Positions 35,548 through 45,043 of a DNA stretch of 64,000 nt are shown piece by piece. The translations under genes were made by a program, and so were the position numbers. Below the pieces are notes generated by a model, which ran no database searches, was not told the DNA's origin, and saw only the letters and a list, made by a program, of their open reading frames with translations. The DNA is from Flavobacteriaceae bacterium UBA3591 (GTDB lineage Bacteria; Bacteroidota; Bacteroidia; Flavobacteriales; Flavobacteriaceae), in contig DFMO01000015.1 in assembly GCA_002375695.1 (NCBI GenBank), positions 1 to 64,000 on the forward strand, written 5' to 3'. The stretch's first letter is position 1, and each line of letters opens with the position of its first letter.

Positions 35548-36984
35548 TTATTTTTTAGTCCAATTACCAGCAAAATCACAATCTTGGTAATCTTGATTGA
35601 TGCTAATATACGTATCTTTTACTTTCTCGTCCTGCCACTTTTTAATAACCTTAATTTGTTTTTCGCGCAGTGCCAGTTGTTTAATACGTTCGTAGTCTTT
35701 TGCGTAGTCTGCTTTGTGTTCTTCGTACTTTTTGGTAACAGTTAATATTTTTAAACTGCTTTTTCCGGTACGGTCACGATCGGTAAAAACATCAGAAACC
35801 TCGCCTTCTTTTAAATTGTAAACTTGAGCACTTAAGGTAGGATCCATTTTAGTAAGGTCAAACTTAGTATCGAATGTAGTTGGATTTACCAATTGCCCCC
35901 CGTTGTTGCGTGTTTCTTTATCGTCTGAATACTTTCTGGCAGCTTCGGCAAAAGTAATTTCGCCAGCTTCAATTTCATTCTTAATTCGTTCTATTTCACT
36001 TTGAGCCTCGTCTATAGATTGTTGCGATACTTCGGGAAATAACAAAATGTGCCTAACGTCTACTTCTTGTCCGCGAATTTTTTCAACATATAAAATATGC
36101 CATCCAAATTCGGTTTCAAAAGGTTCGCTTATTTCTCCTTCTAAGAGTGAAAATGCTTGATCTTTAAATTCTTTTGCCCACGGCGAATCGCGCTTTACAC
36201 CGGTGTATAAACCTCCTTTTGATGCCGAGCCTGGGTCTTTTGAGTATAATACCGCTTTTGTTGAAAAACTCGTGCCGTTGTCTAAAATATCGGCTCGCAT
36301 TGCGTTGAGTTTTTCTTTTACATCGTCTATTGCTTTTTTTGTAATCTTGGGTTCAACTACAATTTGAGCAATTTCAATTTCGGCTCCAAAAACAGGGCGT
36401 TCTTCTTCGGGAATAGAAAAGAAAAACGAACGCACTTCTTCGGGGGTAACCTCTAGTTTTTCAATAACTTTTTGCTGCATTAAACTGGCGAGTTTTATGC
36501 TTTTATTTGCTTCAAAAAGATCCTTTCTTAAATCGGCCATATTATCTTTCCGGTAGTATGCGGCTACCTTTTCTTCACTTCCCAATTCAGAAATCATATA
36601 TTGCAACTGTTGGTCAATCATGCCATTAATTTCGGCATCGGGAACCATAATACTATCTTGTTTTGCTTGGTGCGCGTACAACTTATCTTCCATAAGTTTG
36701 CCTAAAAGCTGGCATCTCGAAATATCATCAACTGAAATTCCTTGCGATTGCATTTCTACATAGGCTTTATCAATATCGCTGTCTAAAATTACGTATTCGC
36801 CTACCACAGCACTTACACCTTCGGCTTTATATTTTTTAAAAGGCTTAATTGTATCGCGATTTACTGGTTTTGACACCGCCAAAGAGTCGTTACTTTTTGC
36901 AACTCCGGTGCTATCTGGAACAACCACCGTTTGCGCTTGGAGTGTTGCTGTAAACAATAGCAATAGCACTAAATATTTATTCAT
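35548..36984 (-). CDS. SurA-like periplasmic peptidyl-prolyl isomerase
   Basis: Periplasmic chaperone/isomerase for outer-membrane proteins, 478 residues. Signal peptide (MNKYLVLLLLFTATLQAQ), SurA N-terminal chaperone region (about 55-180, VVGEYVILDSDIDKAYVEM), and two parvulin domains (about 195-300 with KDPGSASKGG, WAKEFKDQAFSLLEGEIS and FGWHILYVEKIRGQ; about 300-405 with DVRHILLFPE and YSDDKETRNNGGQL). The start is ATG 36984, which overlaps the end of the lipoprotein gene by 8 bp; the longer frame from 37059 would put 25 residues ahead of the signal peptide. Confidence 0.92.
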   Translation of the reverse strand: MNKYLVLLLLFTATLQAQTVVVPDSTGVAKSNDSLAVSKPVNRDTIKPFKKYKAEGVSAVVGEYVILDSDIDKAYVEMQSQGISVDDISRCQLLGKLMEDKLYAHQAKQDSIMVPDAEINGMIDQQLQYMISELGSEEKVAAYYRKDNMADLRKDLFEANKSIKLASLMQQKVIEKLEVTPEEVRSFFFSIPEEERPVFGAEIEIAQIVVEPKITKKAIDDVKEKLNAMRADILDNGTSFSTKAVLYSKDPGSASKGGLYTGVKRDSPWAKEFKDQAFSLLEGEISEPFETEFGWHILYVEKIRGQEVDVRHILLFPEVSQQSIDEAQSEIERIKNEIEAGEITFAEAARKYSDDKETRNNGGQLVNPTTFDTKFDLTKMDPTLSAQVYNLKEGEVSDVFTDRDRTGKSSLKILTVTKKYEEHKADYAKDYERIKQLALREKQIKVIKKWQDEKVKDTYISINQDYQDCDFAGNWTKK

Positions 36985-37834
36985 TTTTATAGATTTCAAA
37001 TTTTTTATTTTCAATAGCATCTCTAGTAATATCGGTTTCAAGTTTCTTAATAAGCGCAAGCTTTCTTTTGTTTAAAATAATATGTTTTATGGTTGGCTTA
37101 ATGTAAGATAGGGGTGCTGTATCATTGAGATTAAGCACGTCTTCAATTTTCACCAAATATACTCCTAATGAATCTTGCAGTTGCGTAAAATTGGATTTTT
37201 TTAACACTTGCTCACTATTCTCTCTAAGTATTGGTAAATTATCTAACAATATCTCTTTTTTAACCCAAACCGAGTCGTTTAAATTAGAAGAAATAAATAG
37301 ATAGTTTTGATTAGATAGTGATTCTTTATCCTTTTCGTTATATCTGTCTAACTTTTCGCGAACCTTGCCTAATCCTGCATAATTTACAGGAAGTTGAACA
37401 TACCGCAACTTTACTAGCTTATCTTTAAGTTTAAAATTATCTTTATTATTTTCATAATATTGTTCAAATTCTTCCTCGGTAATTAAGCTGTCTAATTGTT
37501 CGCTTACAATTACGTTTTTATAAGTTTCGGTAAGCAAATCGTTATGGTATTCTTGTACCAATTTGTTGAATTGCTCCAACTGTTCGGCCGAAATATTAAT
37601 TCTAGCCTGCCCAATAAGCAGTTGTTGTGTAGCCCATCTATTTATGTAGTTATTAACTATTAACGTGCTATCCTCGGGCGAAGTATCGCTGTCGAGCAAC
37701 TTATTTAAGTCTGCTTCGTACAAATACGCATCATTAACACGCGCAATTACGTTTTCTTCGGTTTCCTTTTTAAAATACTGGCAGGAAACCAAAATGGCAC
37801 TTAAAATTAATATTAGACTTATATTCTTAATCAC
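36977..37834 (-). CDS. Lipoprotein related to PpiC/SurA chaperone segments, no isomerase domain
   Basis: A 285-residue lipoprotein with lipobox LVSCQY. The region VIARVNDAYLYEADLNKLL is similar to the entry segment of PpiC/SurA proteins, and the rest is predicted mostly helical; the parvulin catalytic domain is absent. It overlaps the PpiC gene upstream by 4 bp and the SurA-like gene downstream by 8 bp, so it is made together with them. A membrane-tethered holdase that works beside its two isomerase neighbours is a reasonable inference. Confidence 0.82.
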   Translation of the reverse strand: MIKNISLILILSAILVSCQYFKKETEENVIARVNDAYLYEADLNKLLDSDTSPEDSTLIVNNYINRWATQQLLIGQARINISAEQLEQFNKLVQEYHNDLLTETYKNVIVSEQLDSLITEEEFEQYYENNKDNFKLKDKLVKLRYVQLPVNYAGLGKVREKLDRYNEKDKESLSNQNYLFISSNLNDSVWVKKEILLDNLPILRENSEQVLKKSNFTQLQDSLGVYLVKIEDVLNLNDTAPLSYIKPTIKHIILNKRKLALIKKLETDITRDAIENKKFEIYKNE

Positions 37835-39789
37835 TTAAGTTGTCTTTTTACCCTTTTTAAAGTTCTTTTATTTACTTCAACATTGTACTTTTTACGTAAA
37901 CTATCTATCCAAGATTGTTCCACTTTATTTTGGTAGCCGCTTAAAACTCTTCCTCGAACCTCATCCATTGTTTTATACGAAGGCGGTAGGATTTCTTTAA
38001 TATTAACCACGATAAATGAATCTTGGTTTGTATGAATTTTTGAAATCCCTGTTTTAATGTCCAATTTTGAAGGCAATTCGTGTTGATCTACCTCAAAAAC
38101 ACCAGGTGTAATTAAAACATTTACCTTATTTTCTTTATTAATTTCTTCCTTAATTTTTTCAGCGCTTTTTCCACTTTTTAATAAATCTTGAATTTGAGTG
38201 GCAAATTGTTTTGAAGTTGCCGAATAAATTTCGGCATCTATACGCTGCTTCCACTTAAAATCTTCTTTGTTACTGTTGTAAAATTCTTGAAGTTGCAACG
38301 TATCAGTTTTCGCCTTTTGCCAAATGTTTTTGTTCATCACGTCAAAAATTAAAAGTCCGTCGCGATATTCGTTTAAAACGGCAGCATATTCTTCGTTATC
38401 GTCTTCTAATTTTAGTTTGAAATATTCCTTTAATTGGGCCGTTTCAAACTCGTCATAAAATGATGCCAATAGAGCGGCTTTGTCTCTAAACGCTCTTGTA
38501 GTTTTTTGACGGTCGTTTATAAATGCGGCAAAGTCTGAAAATCTTACTTCATTATCTCCTATGGTAAAGATTGTTGTATCATTAGCTGTAGAAATAGGCT
38601 CCATTTCCCACTTTCTCTTTAACACCTCGTCGCCCACATAGTTTTTAAAAAAGGGCATAAAATCTGTGCCTTTTTTATAATTGTACTTCTGCTTTATTTT
38701 GTTGTTGATTGCCGAAGTAACAATTTTTGAACGATCGCCGCTAGAGACCTTCTTTTCAATTGTTTGTCTTTGCTCCTCAAAAGTTTCCATTGGCAGCACT
38801 TTATCTAATCTAATAATATGCCAACCAAAATCTGTTTTAACAGGCTTACTTATTTCGCCAATATTTTTTAATTGGTAGGCAGCTTCTTCAAATTCTGACG
38901 CACGTAAATCGCCTTTGGTAAAGGGCTTAAGTTTCCCTCCTTTTACTCCTGAATTTTTATCGTCTGAAAATTGCTTGGCAAGACTTTCAAAAGACTCACC
39001 CTGTTGTACCATGGTGTACAACTCATTAATACGTTCTTCTGCATTAAAATCGCGAGGCCCTTTTTTATCTGAAATCATAATATGCGACACAACAATTTTG
39101 GGTAACTTTTCTCTGCGATCGTGTACTTTAATAATGTGGTATCCAAAGCTCGTTCTTACAATGTCTGAAATTTCGCCAGGCTCGGTATTATAGGCTTCGG
39201 TTTCAAAAGGGTAAACCATATTAAAGACAGTGAAGTATCCTAAAGCCCCAGCTCGTTGTTTGGCGCCCGGCTCTTCAGAATGCGCTTTGGCTAATTCGCT
39301 AAAGTCTTCGCCATTAAGTGCGCGTTCTCTAATAGATTTAATTTTATTGTACGCGGTTAATGTGTCCTGCGGTACCGCATCATAACCTACTCGCACCAAA
39401 ATGTGTGAAGCGTCAATTTCATATTTACTGCGCTCAAAGGCTTCTTTTGCCAATTCTTCGGTTACTTTATCTTCAAAAAGATAAGTACGCGAAAGTTGGT
39501 CGCGATACTGCGAAAATTCATTTAAATAATTAGGTTCTTTATCTAAATCTTGCGCCTGTGCTTCGGCTATTTTTAACTTGTAATCAATAAATAACTGCAA
39601 GTAGCTATCAATATCTTTTTGCGAATCGTCTTGAACAAGGTCTAAATTTTTCTTGTAAACACGTTTAAACTCGTTTGAATAAACTGGCTTTCCATCAATT
39701 GTAAGTAGTACTTCTTTTTTACTTTGTGAAAAAACAGAACTAGTACCCAAAAAGGCGAAAATAAACAGAAAAAGAAATTTTTTCATCAT
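37831..39789 (-). CDS. Peptidyl-prolyl cis-trans isomerase with two parvulin domains
   Basis: A 652-residue periplasmic folding factor. Signal peptide (about 1-21), N-terminal helical region (about 25-120), two parvulin domains (about 120-230, ASHILVRVG ... FGYHIIKVHDRR; and about 230-335, VVSHIMISDKKG ... FGWHIIRLDKVL), and a long C-terminal region (about 340-650). First gene of the three-gene folding operon continued by the MoxR gene. It probably serves outer-membrane protein biogenesis. Confidence 0.92.
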   Translation of the reverse strand: MMKKFLFLFIFAFLGTSSVFSQSKKEVLLTIDGKPVYSNEFKRVYKKNLDLVQDDSQKDIDSYLQLFIDYKLKIAEAQAQDLDKEPNYLNEFSQYRDQLSRTYLFEDKVTEELAKEAFERSKYEIDASHILVRVGYDAVPQDTLTAYNKIKSIRERALNGEDFSELAKAHSEEPGAKQRAGALGYFTVFNMVYPFETEAYNTEPGEISDIVRTSFGYHIIKVHDRREKLPKIVVSHIMISDKKGPRDFNAEERINELYTMVQQGESFESLAKQFSDDKNSGVKGGKLKPFTKGDLRASEFEEAAYQLKNIGEISKPVKTDFGWHIIRLDKVLPMETFEEQRQTIEKKVSSGDRSKIVTSAINNKIKQKYNYKKGTDFMPFFKNYVGDEVLKRKWEMEPISTANDTTIFTIGDNEVRFSDFAAFINDRQKTTRAFRDKAALLASFYDEFETAQLKEYFKLKLEDDNEEYAAVLNEYRDGLLIFDVMNKNIWQKAKTDTLQLQEFYNSNKEDFKWKQRIDAEIYSATSKQFATQIQDLLKSGKSAEKIKEEINKENKVNVLITPGVFEVDQHELPSKLDIKTGISKIHTNQDSFIVVNIKEILPPSYKTMDEVRGRVLSGYQNKVEQSWIDSLRKKYNVEVNKRTLKRVKRQLK

Positions 39790-39999
39790 GATAATTGATT
39801 ATTAGTTTTAATTGAAGCGTCGCAAAAATAGCAAAATCCTAAGATACCACGTATTAGAAAAGCAAACGATTTTTAAGTAATTATAGTGTGATGAATTTTT
39901 ACACGAAATACTAAAATCTTGTACCTTGCAAAATATTAAAATTAAAAAGTGCGCGTTAAAAAAACCTTTTTAAACCGCCCAATTTAAAACATATTTTAA

Positions 40000-40239
40000 A
40001 TGCCTGAAAGAGTTAAACTTATATGGGATTTTCACGGCCCCAATGCCGAACCCACTGCACAGCACCACGCAAAACACCTCACTGAATATATGGAAGCCGA
40101 AGGTTTAAAAAACAGTTTTACGGGACACGAAAAATTGACACCTTCACATTTTACTGCTTTTATGGTTGTAGAAAAATCTTTGATGAATACCCTAAGAGAA
40201 ACTTTAAAACCTACGCGCGGTCAATATTACAACGATTAG
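40000..40239 (+). CDS. Small conserved flavobacterial protein, unknown function
   Basis: A 79-residue protein starting MPERVKLIWDFHGPNAEPTA. The sequence is acidic/His-rich in its first half (AQHHAKHLTEYMEAEG) with no signal peptide or membrane segment. I recall similar short proteins from flavobacteria, all hypothetical. It is monocistronic between two leftward and rightward units. I see no motif that gives a function. Confidence 0.8.
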   Translation: MPERVKLIWDFHGPNAEPTAQHHAKHLTEYMEAEGLKNSFTGHEKLTPSHFTAFMVVEKSLMNTLRETLKPTRGQYYND

Positions 40240-40424
40240 TTTTTCCTAGTAAATAGTTAAAGTGAAAAACTCCACAGAATGTAAATAATAGGTTTAATAC
40301 CAATTTTTCTCACTGAAAAATTTTTCGTTTTTTCATTGTACAAATTTCACAAACGCTGATAATCAGTATTCATAATTGCAATAATTATAGTAATATTGTG
40401 CTCTAAATTTATAAAACAATAACA

Positions 40425-40946
40425 ATGAAATTTTTAAAAATAGCTATATTTTTTATTGGTATATCGGCTTTTGCACAAAGCAAAGTAGGCTCGGTAGATG
40501 TAGAATACATTATTTCAAAAATGCCCGAAATGCAGACCGTTATTTCGCAAATGGAAGCCTACGGCAAAGAGTTGGATGTTGACTTAAATAAAAAAGTAGA
40601 CGCTTATAAAAAACTGGCCGAAGCCTATAAGGCAGGAGAAGCCAACTTTACGCCAGAAGAGAAAAAAGAAAAGCAAGCCGAACTTTTAAAACTCGATGCC
40701 GATATTCAAAAATTTCAACAAAATGGTAGTAAACTCATGGAAATTAAGCGCCAAGAGAGTTTAAAACCGCTTTATACCAAAATTGGCGTAGCGTTAGACA
40801 AGGTTGCCAAAGCACAAAACTATACGCAAGTAATGCAAATTAATCAAGATCTTGTATATCTAGACCCGCAATACGATTTAACTGTGCCTATTTTAAATGA
40901 ATTAGGCATTGAAATTACAACAGAAGAGCAAACAAAAGAAGAATAG
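40425..40946 (+). CDS. OmpH/Skp-family periplasmic chaperone
   Basis: A 173-residue periplasmic chaperone of the Skp type, which holds unfolded outer-membrane proteins. Signal peptide (MKFLKIAIFFIGISAFAQS), then a strand KVGSVDVEYIISKMPEM and a long Lys/Glu/Ala-rich coiled coil (about 45-110), then DKVAKAQNYTQVMQIN and a C-terminal segment with LVYLDPQYDLT, all usual in OmpH proteins of this phylum. Monocistronic with a strong terminator shared with guaB. Confidence 0.93.
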   Translation: MKFLKIAIFFIGISAFAQSKVGSVDVEYIISKMPEMQTVISQMEAYGKELDVDLNKKVDAYKKLAEAYKAGEANFTPEEKKEKQAELLKLDADIQKFQQNGSKLMEIKRQESLKPLYTKIGVALDKVAKAQNYTQVMQINQDLVYLDPQYDLTVPILNELGIEITTEEQTKEE

Positions 40947-40973
40947 TATTTCTGAAAAACTTTGCATCAAACA

Positions 40974-41007
40974 AAAAAGCATTGAGGTAAATCTCAATGC
41001 TTTTTTT
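40974..41007. terminator. Bidirectional terminator between skp-like gene and guaB
   Basis: Thirteen-bp stem AAAAAGCATTGAG / CTCAATGCTTTTT with a six-base loop and A/T-runs on both sides, between convergent genes. Confidence 0.92.
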
Positions 41008-41028
41008 ATGCTTTGTATCTAAATAAAA

Positions 41029-42501
41029 TTACCTGCTGTAATTAGGCGATTCTTTAGTAATAGTTACATCGTGCGGATGACTTTCATTAATACCCGAAGA
41101 AGTAATCTTTACAAATTGACCGTTTTCTTTTAATGTAGCAACATCTTTTGCACCACAATATCCCATCCCAGCTCTTAGTCCGCCAATAAATTGCGTCATA
41201 CTCTCTACCAATTCACCTTTGTACGGTACGCGGCCTACAATACCTTCGGGAACTAATTTTTTAATATCGTCTTCCACATCCTGGAAATAGCGGTCTTTTG
41301 AGCCTTGTTTCATCGCTTCAACAGATCCCATACCGCGATACGATTTATATTTTCTTCCTTCGTAAATAATAGTTTCGCCCGGTGACTCTTTTGTACCCGC
41401 CAATAATGAACCTAACATAACACAGTCTGCTCCAGCGGCTAAAGCTTTAGGAATATCGCCCGTATAGCGAATACCGCCATCGGCAATTACCGGAACACCA
41501 CTTCCTTTTAACGCAGCTGCCACCTCAAGCACTGCCGAAAATTGCGGGAAACCAACGCCGGCAACAACTCTGGTAGTACAAATGGAACCTGGTCCTATTC
41601 CTACTTTAACAGCATCGGCACCTGCATCTACCAAGTATTTGGCAGCTTCGGGGGTTGCAATATTACCCACAATAACATCTAAATCAGGAAATTTTTGCTT
41701 TACTTGTTTTAATACTTCTACCACGCCTTTGGTGTGACCGTGGGCAGTATCTATAATAACCGCATCTATTTGGGCATTCACTAAAGCTTCGGCTCTTTCA
41801 ACAGCATCGGCAGTAACACCTAATGCAGCTGCCACTCGCAATCTTCCGTATTGATCTTTATTTGCAATAGGCTTTTGGGTAAGCTTGGTTATATCTCTAA
41901 AAGTAATAAGCCCCAATAGTTTCCCATCGTCGCTTACAACGGGTAGTTTTTCAATTTTGTTTTTCTGAAGAATTAATTCGGCTTCTTTTAAAGAAGTACC
42001 TTGGGCCACCGTCACTAAGTTTTCGGTGGTCATCACTTCGCTTAAAGAGCGTTTTAAGTCTTTTTCAAATCGCAAATCACGATTAGTCACAATTCCTATT
42101 AAAGTTCCATTGGCGTCGGTAATAGGAATTCCGCCAATACTATACTCGCGCATTGTGTTTTGAGCATCGCCCACGGTATTGTCTTTTTGCAGGGTTACAG
42201 GGTCTATAATCATGCCGCTTTCGGCACGTTTTACTTTTCTAACTTCGGCAGCCTGTTGCTCAATAGTCATATTTTTATGAAGCACTCCTATTCCTCCTTC
42301 ACGTGCCATGGCAATAGCCATAGCGCTTTCGGTTACAGTATCCATAGCCGCCGAAACGATAGGAACGTTTAACGAAATATTACGTGAAAACTTAGTAGCG
42401 ATAGATACTTCGCGAGGTAAAACTTCTGAATAGGCAGGAACTAACAGTACATCGTCGTAAGTAAGTCCTTCTCCTAAAATTTTGTTATTGTGTGCAGTCA
42501 T
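41029..42501 (-). CDS. guaB: Inosine-5'-monophosphate dehydrogenase
   Basis: Oxidises IMP to XMP, the committed step of GMP synthesis. The 490 residues have the catalytic barrel interrupted by two CBS domains (about 95-205), the active-site loop GPGSICTTRVVAG, the DGGIRYTGDIPKAL phosphate site, and the flap YRGMGSVEAM. The upstream region has a hairpin and the promoter element TACATTTG. Confidence 0.98.
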   Translation of the reverse strand: MTAHNNKILGEGLTYDDVLLVPAYSEVLPREVSIATKFSRNISLNVPIVSAAMDTVTESAMAIAMAREGGIGVLHKNMTIEQQAAEVRKVKRAESGMIIDPVTLQKDNTVGDAQNTMREYSIGGIPITDANGTLIGIVTNRDLRFEKDLKRSLSEVMTTENLVTVAQGTSLKEAELILQKNKIEKLPVVSDDGKLLGLITFRDITKLTQKPIANKDQYGRLRVAAALGVTADAVERAEALVNAQIDAVIIDTAHGHTKGVVEVLKQVKQKFPDLDVIVGNIATPEAAKYLVDAGADAVKVGIGPGSICTTRVVAGVGFPQFSAVLEVAAALKGSGVPVIADGGIRYTGDIPKALAAGADCVMLGSLLAGTKESPGETIIYEGRKYKSYRGMGSVEAMKQGSKDRYFQDVEDDIKKLVPEGIVGRVPYKGELVESMTQFIGGLRAGMGYCGAKDVATLKENGQFVKITSSGINESHPHDVTITKESPNYSR

Positions 42502-42515
42502 TGCAATTAAATTAA

Positions 42516-42563
42516 CTTTCGAAGATTACGAAAGTGATTAAGAATTAATTGCGTGCAAATGTA
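42516..42563 (-). promoter_or_regulatory. guaB promoter element and leader hairpin
   Basis: On the minus strand TACATTTG (42556-42563), followed by CACGC. No clear -33 TTG was found at the usual distance. In the transcribed leader a stem CTTTCG / CGAAAG (42516-42521 with 42529-42534) has a seven-base loop; its role is unknown. Confidence 0.5.
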
Positions 42564-42649
42564 CGGTAAAATTATGAAAAATTAGTACTTCTGAATTCTT
42601 TTATGATTTCCTAAAATACACTTTATAAAAAATTAGCTAAAGCCAAAAT

Positions 42650-43147
42650 CTATTTTTTTTCGGCCGAAACAAACAATTGTAAAAGTACCGCGACTGCAGC
42701 AATTATATAAACTACGGTCATTAATGTACCCGAAATCATTACAACCCACTTCATCCACAACATACCTTTCCACATAAAATAAATACCTCCAAAGGTTAAA
42801 AGGATAGAAAAGAAAGGTTCAATCATTAAAAAAGCCTTTAGTTTTTTTGGCAGAGAAGTAATTGCCACCAACCCGCCTAAAAGAAAAAATATTAAGGAAA
42901 TGGAGAGTATGTGGGTATGAATTATGGTAAGCATTTCTCGCTCCCCTTTTTTAAATTTCATAACCGCAACATCTTCAGCATCTTCGTTCCCCAAATAGTT
43001 TTCTACTAGCCCATTGGTATTGGTAGAATCTGTTTGTTTTACAAAGTTTAGGCCCGTAAAATACCCTACACTTAAAACAATAACAAATGCCGCAATAAAT
43101 TGTTTTACATACGTGGGAAGCTGATGAATACGGCCGTGAAGTTGCAT
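42650..43147 (-). CDS. Four-helix membrane protein of the FMN-binding/porin trio
   Basis: A 165-residue inner-membrane protein with helices at about 14-35, 75-97, 106-125 and 130-160, and an extracytoplasmic loop (about 38-70) between the first two. Two His residues (TIIHTHILS) open the second helix and could ligate haem or metal. Flavobacterial relatives are, as I recall, wrongly called elongation factor-1 alpha; nothing here supports that name. Its ATG follows the stop codon of the FMN-binding gene directly (0 bp), so the two are made together. Confidence 0.78.
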   Translation of the reverse strand: MQLHGRIHQLPTYVKQFIAAFVIVLSVGYFTGLNFVKQTDSTNTNGLVENYLGNEDAEDVAVMKFKKGEREMLTIIHTHILSISLIFFLLGGLVAITSLPKKLKAFLMIEPFFSILLTFGGIYFMWKGMLWMKWVVMISGTLMTVVYIIAAVAVLLQLFVSAEKK

Positions 43148-43681
43148 TTATAGTGCTTTAGTTTTTTGAAGAATTGCAATACTTTTTAAAAGTGAATTCA
43201 TTTCAGAAGTTAACGAGCGCACCGAAATTGTAGCTCCGCTAATAGGAATTATGTTTTGATTATAAACAAATTCTTCCGAAGTTGGCGTCGCACCAAAAAA
43301 TTGTTTTAACCAACGTTTGCTTCCTATTTCGCCCCCGTATTCTTCTCTATAAATTAAAACTTTGCTATGGGTAATTGCAAAATCTTTATCAAATAAAACT
43401 AAGTAATCAAAAGTAGCAGTTTTACTAGGTGCATTGCCTATGTAGCCATACCCTACTAATTTATTATTTGAACCCATTATTTTAAACAGGTTTTCATTTC
43501 CAAATTCGGCCACTGTTTTTTGATTCAAATCCTGCGGGATTGAGATTACTTCTTTTGAAATATTCTCAATCCCGTAGTATTTTACCATTTCTTTATAAGC
43601 TCTCTTTTCTACTTTTTGCGGAACAGCAAATGCTACAAATAAAAATGACGCAATAAAAAGTAAAGGCAATTTAAATTTCAT
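43148..43681 (-). CDS. FMN-binding domain protein
   Basis: A 177-residue exported protein with a signal peptide (about 1-19) and an FMN_bind domain like that of RnfG/NqrC/NosR. The motif for covalent FMN attachment is seen as PISGATISVRSLTSEM (S/T-GAT-x-S/T at about 150-156). Covalent flavinylation by an ApbE-type transferase is expected but no apbE is in the window. Directly followed by the four-helix membrane protein and preceded by the porin-like gene (72 bp). Confidence 0.88.
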   Translation of the reverse strand: MKFKLPLLFIASFLFVAFAVPQKVEKRAYKEMVKYYGIENISKEVISIPQDLNQKTVAEFGNENLFKIMGSNNKLVGYGYIGNAPSKTATFDYLVLFDKDFAITHSKVLIYREEYGGEIGSKRWLKQFFGATPTSEEFVYNQNIIPISGATISVRSLTSEMNSLLKSIAILQKTKAL

Positions 43682-43753
43682 AATGCAAAGGTATTAATTT
43701 CAACTGTTACTATTAAAAAAGTGAGCTTAATAAAGCTGGGTTGTATTTCTATT

Positions 43754-44926
43754 TTAGAACCAAACGCCTATACCGAAGTTCATTTGGTTTTTAACATCTC
43801 CTCCATCTACGGCGTTATCTCTAAACTGGTAGTCTCCCTTAACAACAACACCGTTAGCAATATGGTAAGACAAACCTGTTGTAATATCTTGACGGTTATA
43901 CGCATCGTTTGCAACTAATGTGCCAGCTGTACTCGCATGCGTATCGTACTGCTCGTAGCGTGCAAATGCATATAGCTTTTGCTTAGCTGTAAGCGGCAAT
44001 AAATTATAAGCTCCTTCTACATAAAAACCAGAAAGGGCGCTACCTAAATCTTTTCCTGTTAAAGTGTTATAATCTTCGGTATCGCTAAGTGATGCGTAGA
44101 TAAACTGCCCACGAGCGGTAAATTTTTTAAACGCGTAACGCGCATCAAAACCAACCATTGCTATCCCAATGTTAGCTCCATCAAGGTGCTCAACTTTATC
44201 ATCGGCTTGAGTTTTCCCGAAATATCCAGACAATCCAAAACGCAGACCAGGAATTCCGTAATAATCTAACTTAGTAGAAAAAGTAGGGCTATCTACAGTA
44301 GATTTTATACCTTTTTGGCGTCCGCCACGCAAACCATCTTTACCTTTTAAAAAGCCTTTAATCTCGCCATCACCATCTAGTGCGGTAGATTTAAATCCGT
44401 TAAAAATATATGCTTGGTATCCTAAAGAAAGGTCTGGAAAACGACCGGTTACCCCAACCCCTAATTCTCTCCAAGTAGTAGGTACAATTTGGTTGTCTAA
44501 TGCCGGACGACTTGTACCGTTAAAAGTTGTTGGTTCGTGGTATTCGTTTATAATTCCCATAGGTACTAACATTAAACCACCACGCAAACTTATATTATTA
44601 CTCAACGCATAATTTACAAACGCCTGCTCTACATAAATTTCATTAACGTGCTCAAATTCAATTTCGGTAACAAATTGGGTTCTTTCATCAAATTTATACC
44701 CTAATAAAAGCACAAGTCTGTGAACATCAAGTTTTCCATTATCACCTTCTGGCTGATTGTAAACCATTTCGCCATAACCACCTATCGTTACAGATTTTCC
44801 GAAATTACCCGAAAGTATGCGTTGCGCAGAATTTTCGTAAGTTTGAGGCTGAATTGAATCTGTTGCAGTTTGTGAAAAAGTAATTGCGCTAACAAGCAAA
44901 GCTACTAATGTAGTAATTCTTTTCAT
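43754..44926 (-). CDS. Porin-like outer-membrane beta-barrel protein
   Basis: A 390-residue protein with a signal peptide (ending near TFSQ) and an alternating beta-strand pattern to the C-terminal aromatic (IGVWF), as in porins. Blocks such as IGGYGEMVYNQPEGDNGKLD, RTQFVTEIEFEHVNEIYVEQ and RGGLMLVPMGIINEYHEP are typical of phosphate/iron-regulated OprP-like barrels in this phylum. Substrate unknown. First gene of the trio with the FMN-binding and membrane proteins. Confidence 0.85.
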   Translation of the reverse strand: MKRITTLVALLVSAITFSQTATDSIQPQTYENSAQRILSGNFGKSVTIGGYGEMVYNQPEGDNGKLDVHRLVLLLGYKFDERTQFVTEIEFEHVNEIYVEQAFVNYALSNNISLRGGLMLVPMGIINEYHEPTTFNGTSRPALDNQIVPTTWRELGVGVTGRFPDLSLGYQAYIFNGFKSTALDGDGEIKGFLKGKDGLRGGRQKGIKSTVDSPTFSTKLDYYGIPGLRFGLSGYFGKTQADDKVEHLDGANIGIAMVGFDARYAFKKFTARGQFIYASLSDTEDYNTLTGKDLGSALSGFYVEGAYNLLPLTAKQKLYAFARYEQYDTHASTAGTLVANDAYNRQDITTGLSYHIANGVVVKGDYQFRDNAVDGGDVKNQMNFGIGVWF

Positions 44927-45043
44927 GAAATATTATTTAGACTGAATTAAAATAAATTGATTTTTTCAGCCGCAAAAATAATAGCGTTTCTACAATCTCG
45001 CAAGTTTATTTAGAACAAATTTAAATAGATTTTATATTTCAAA

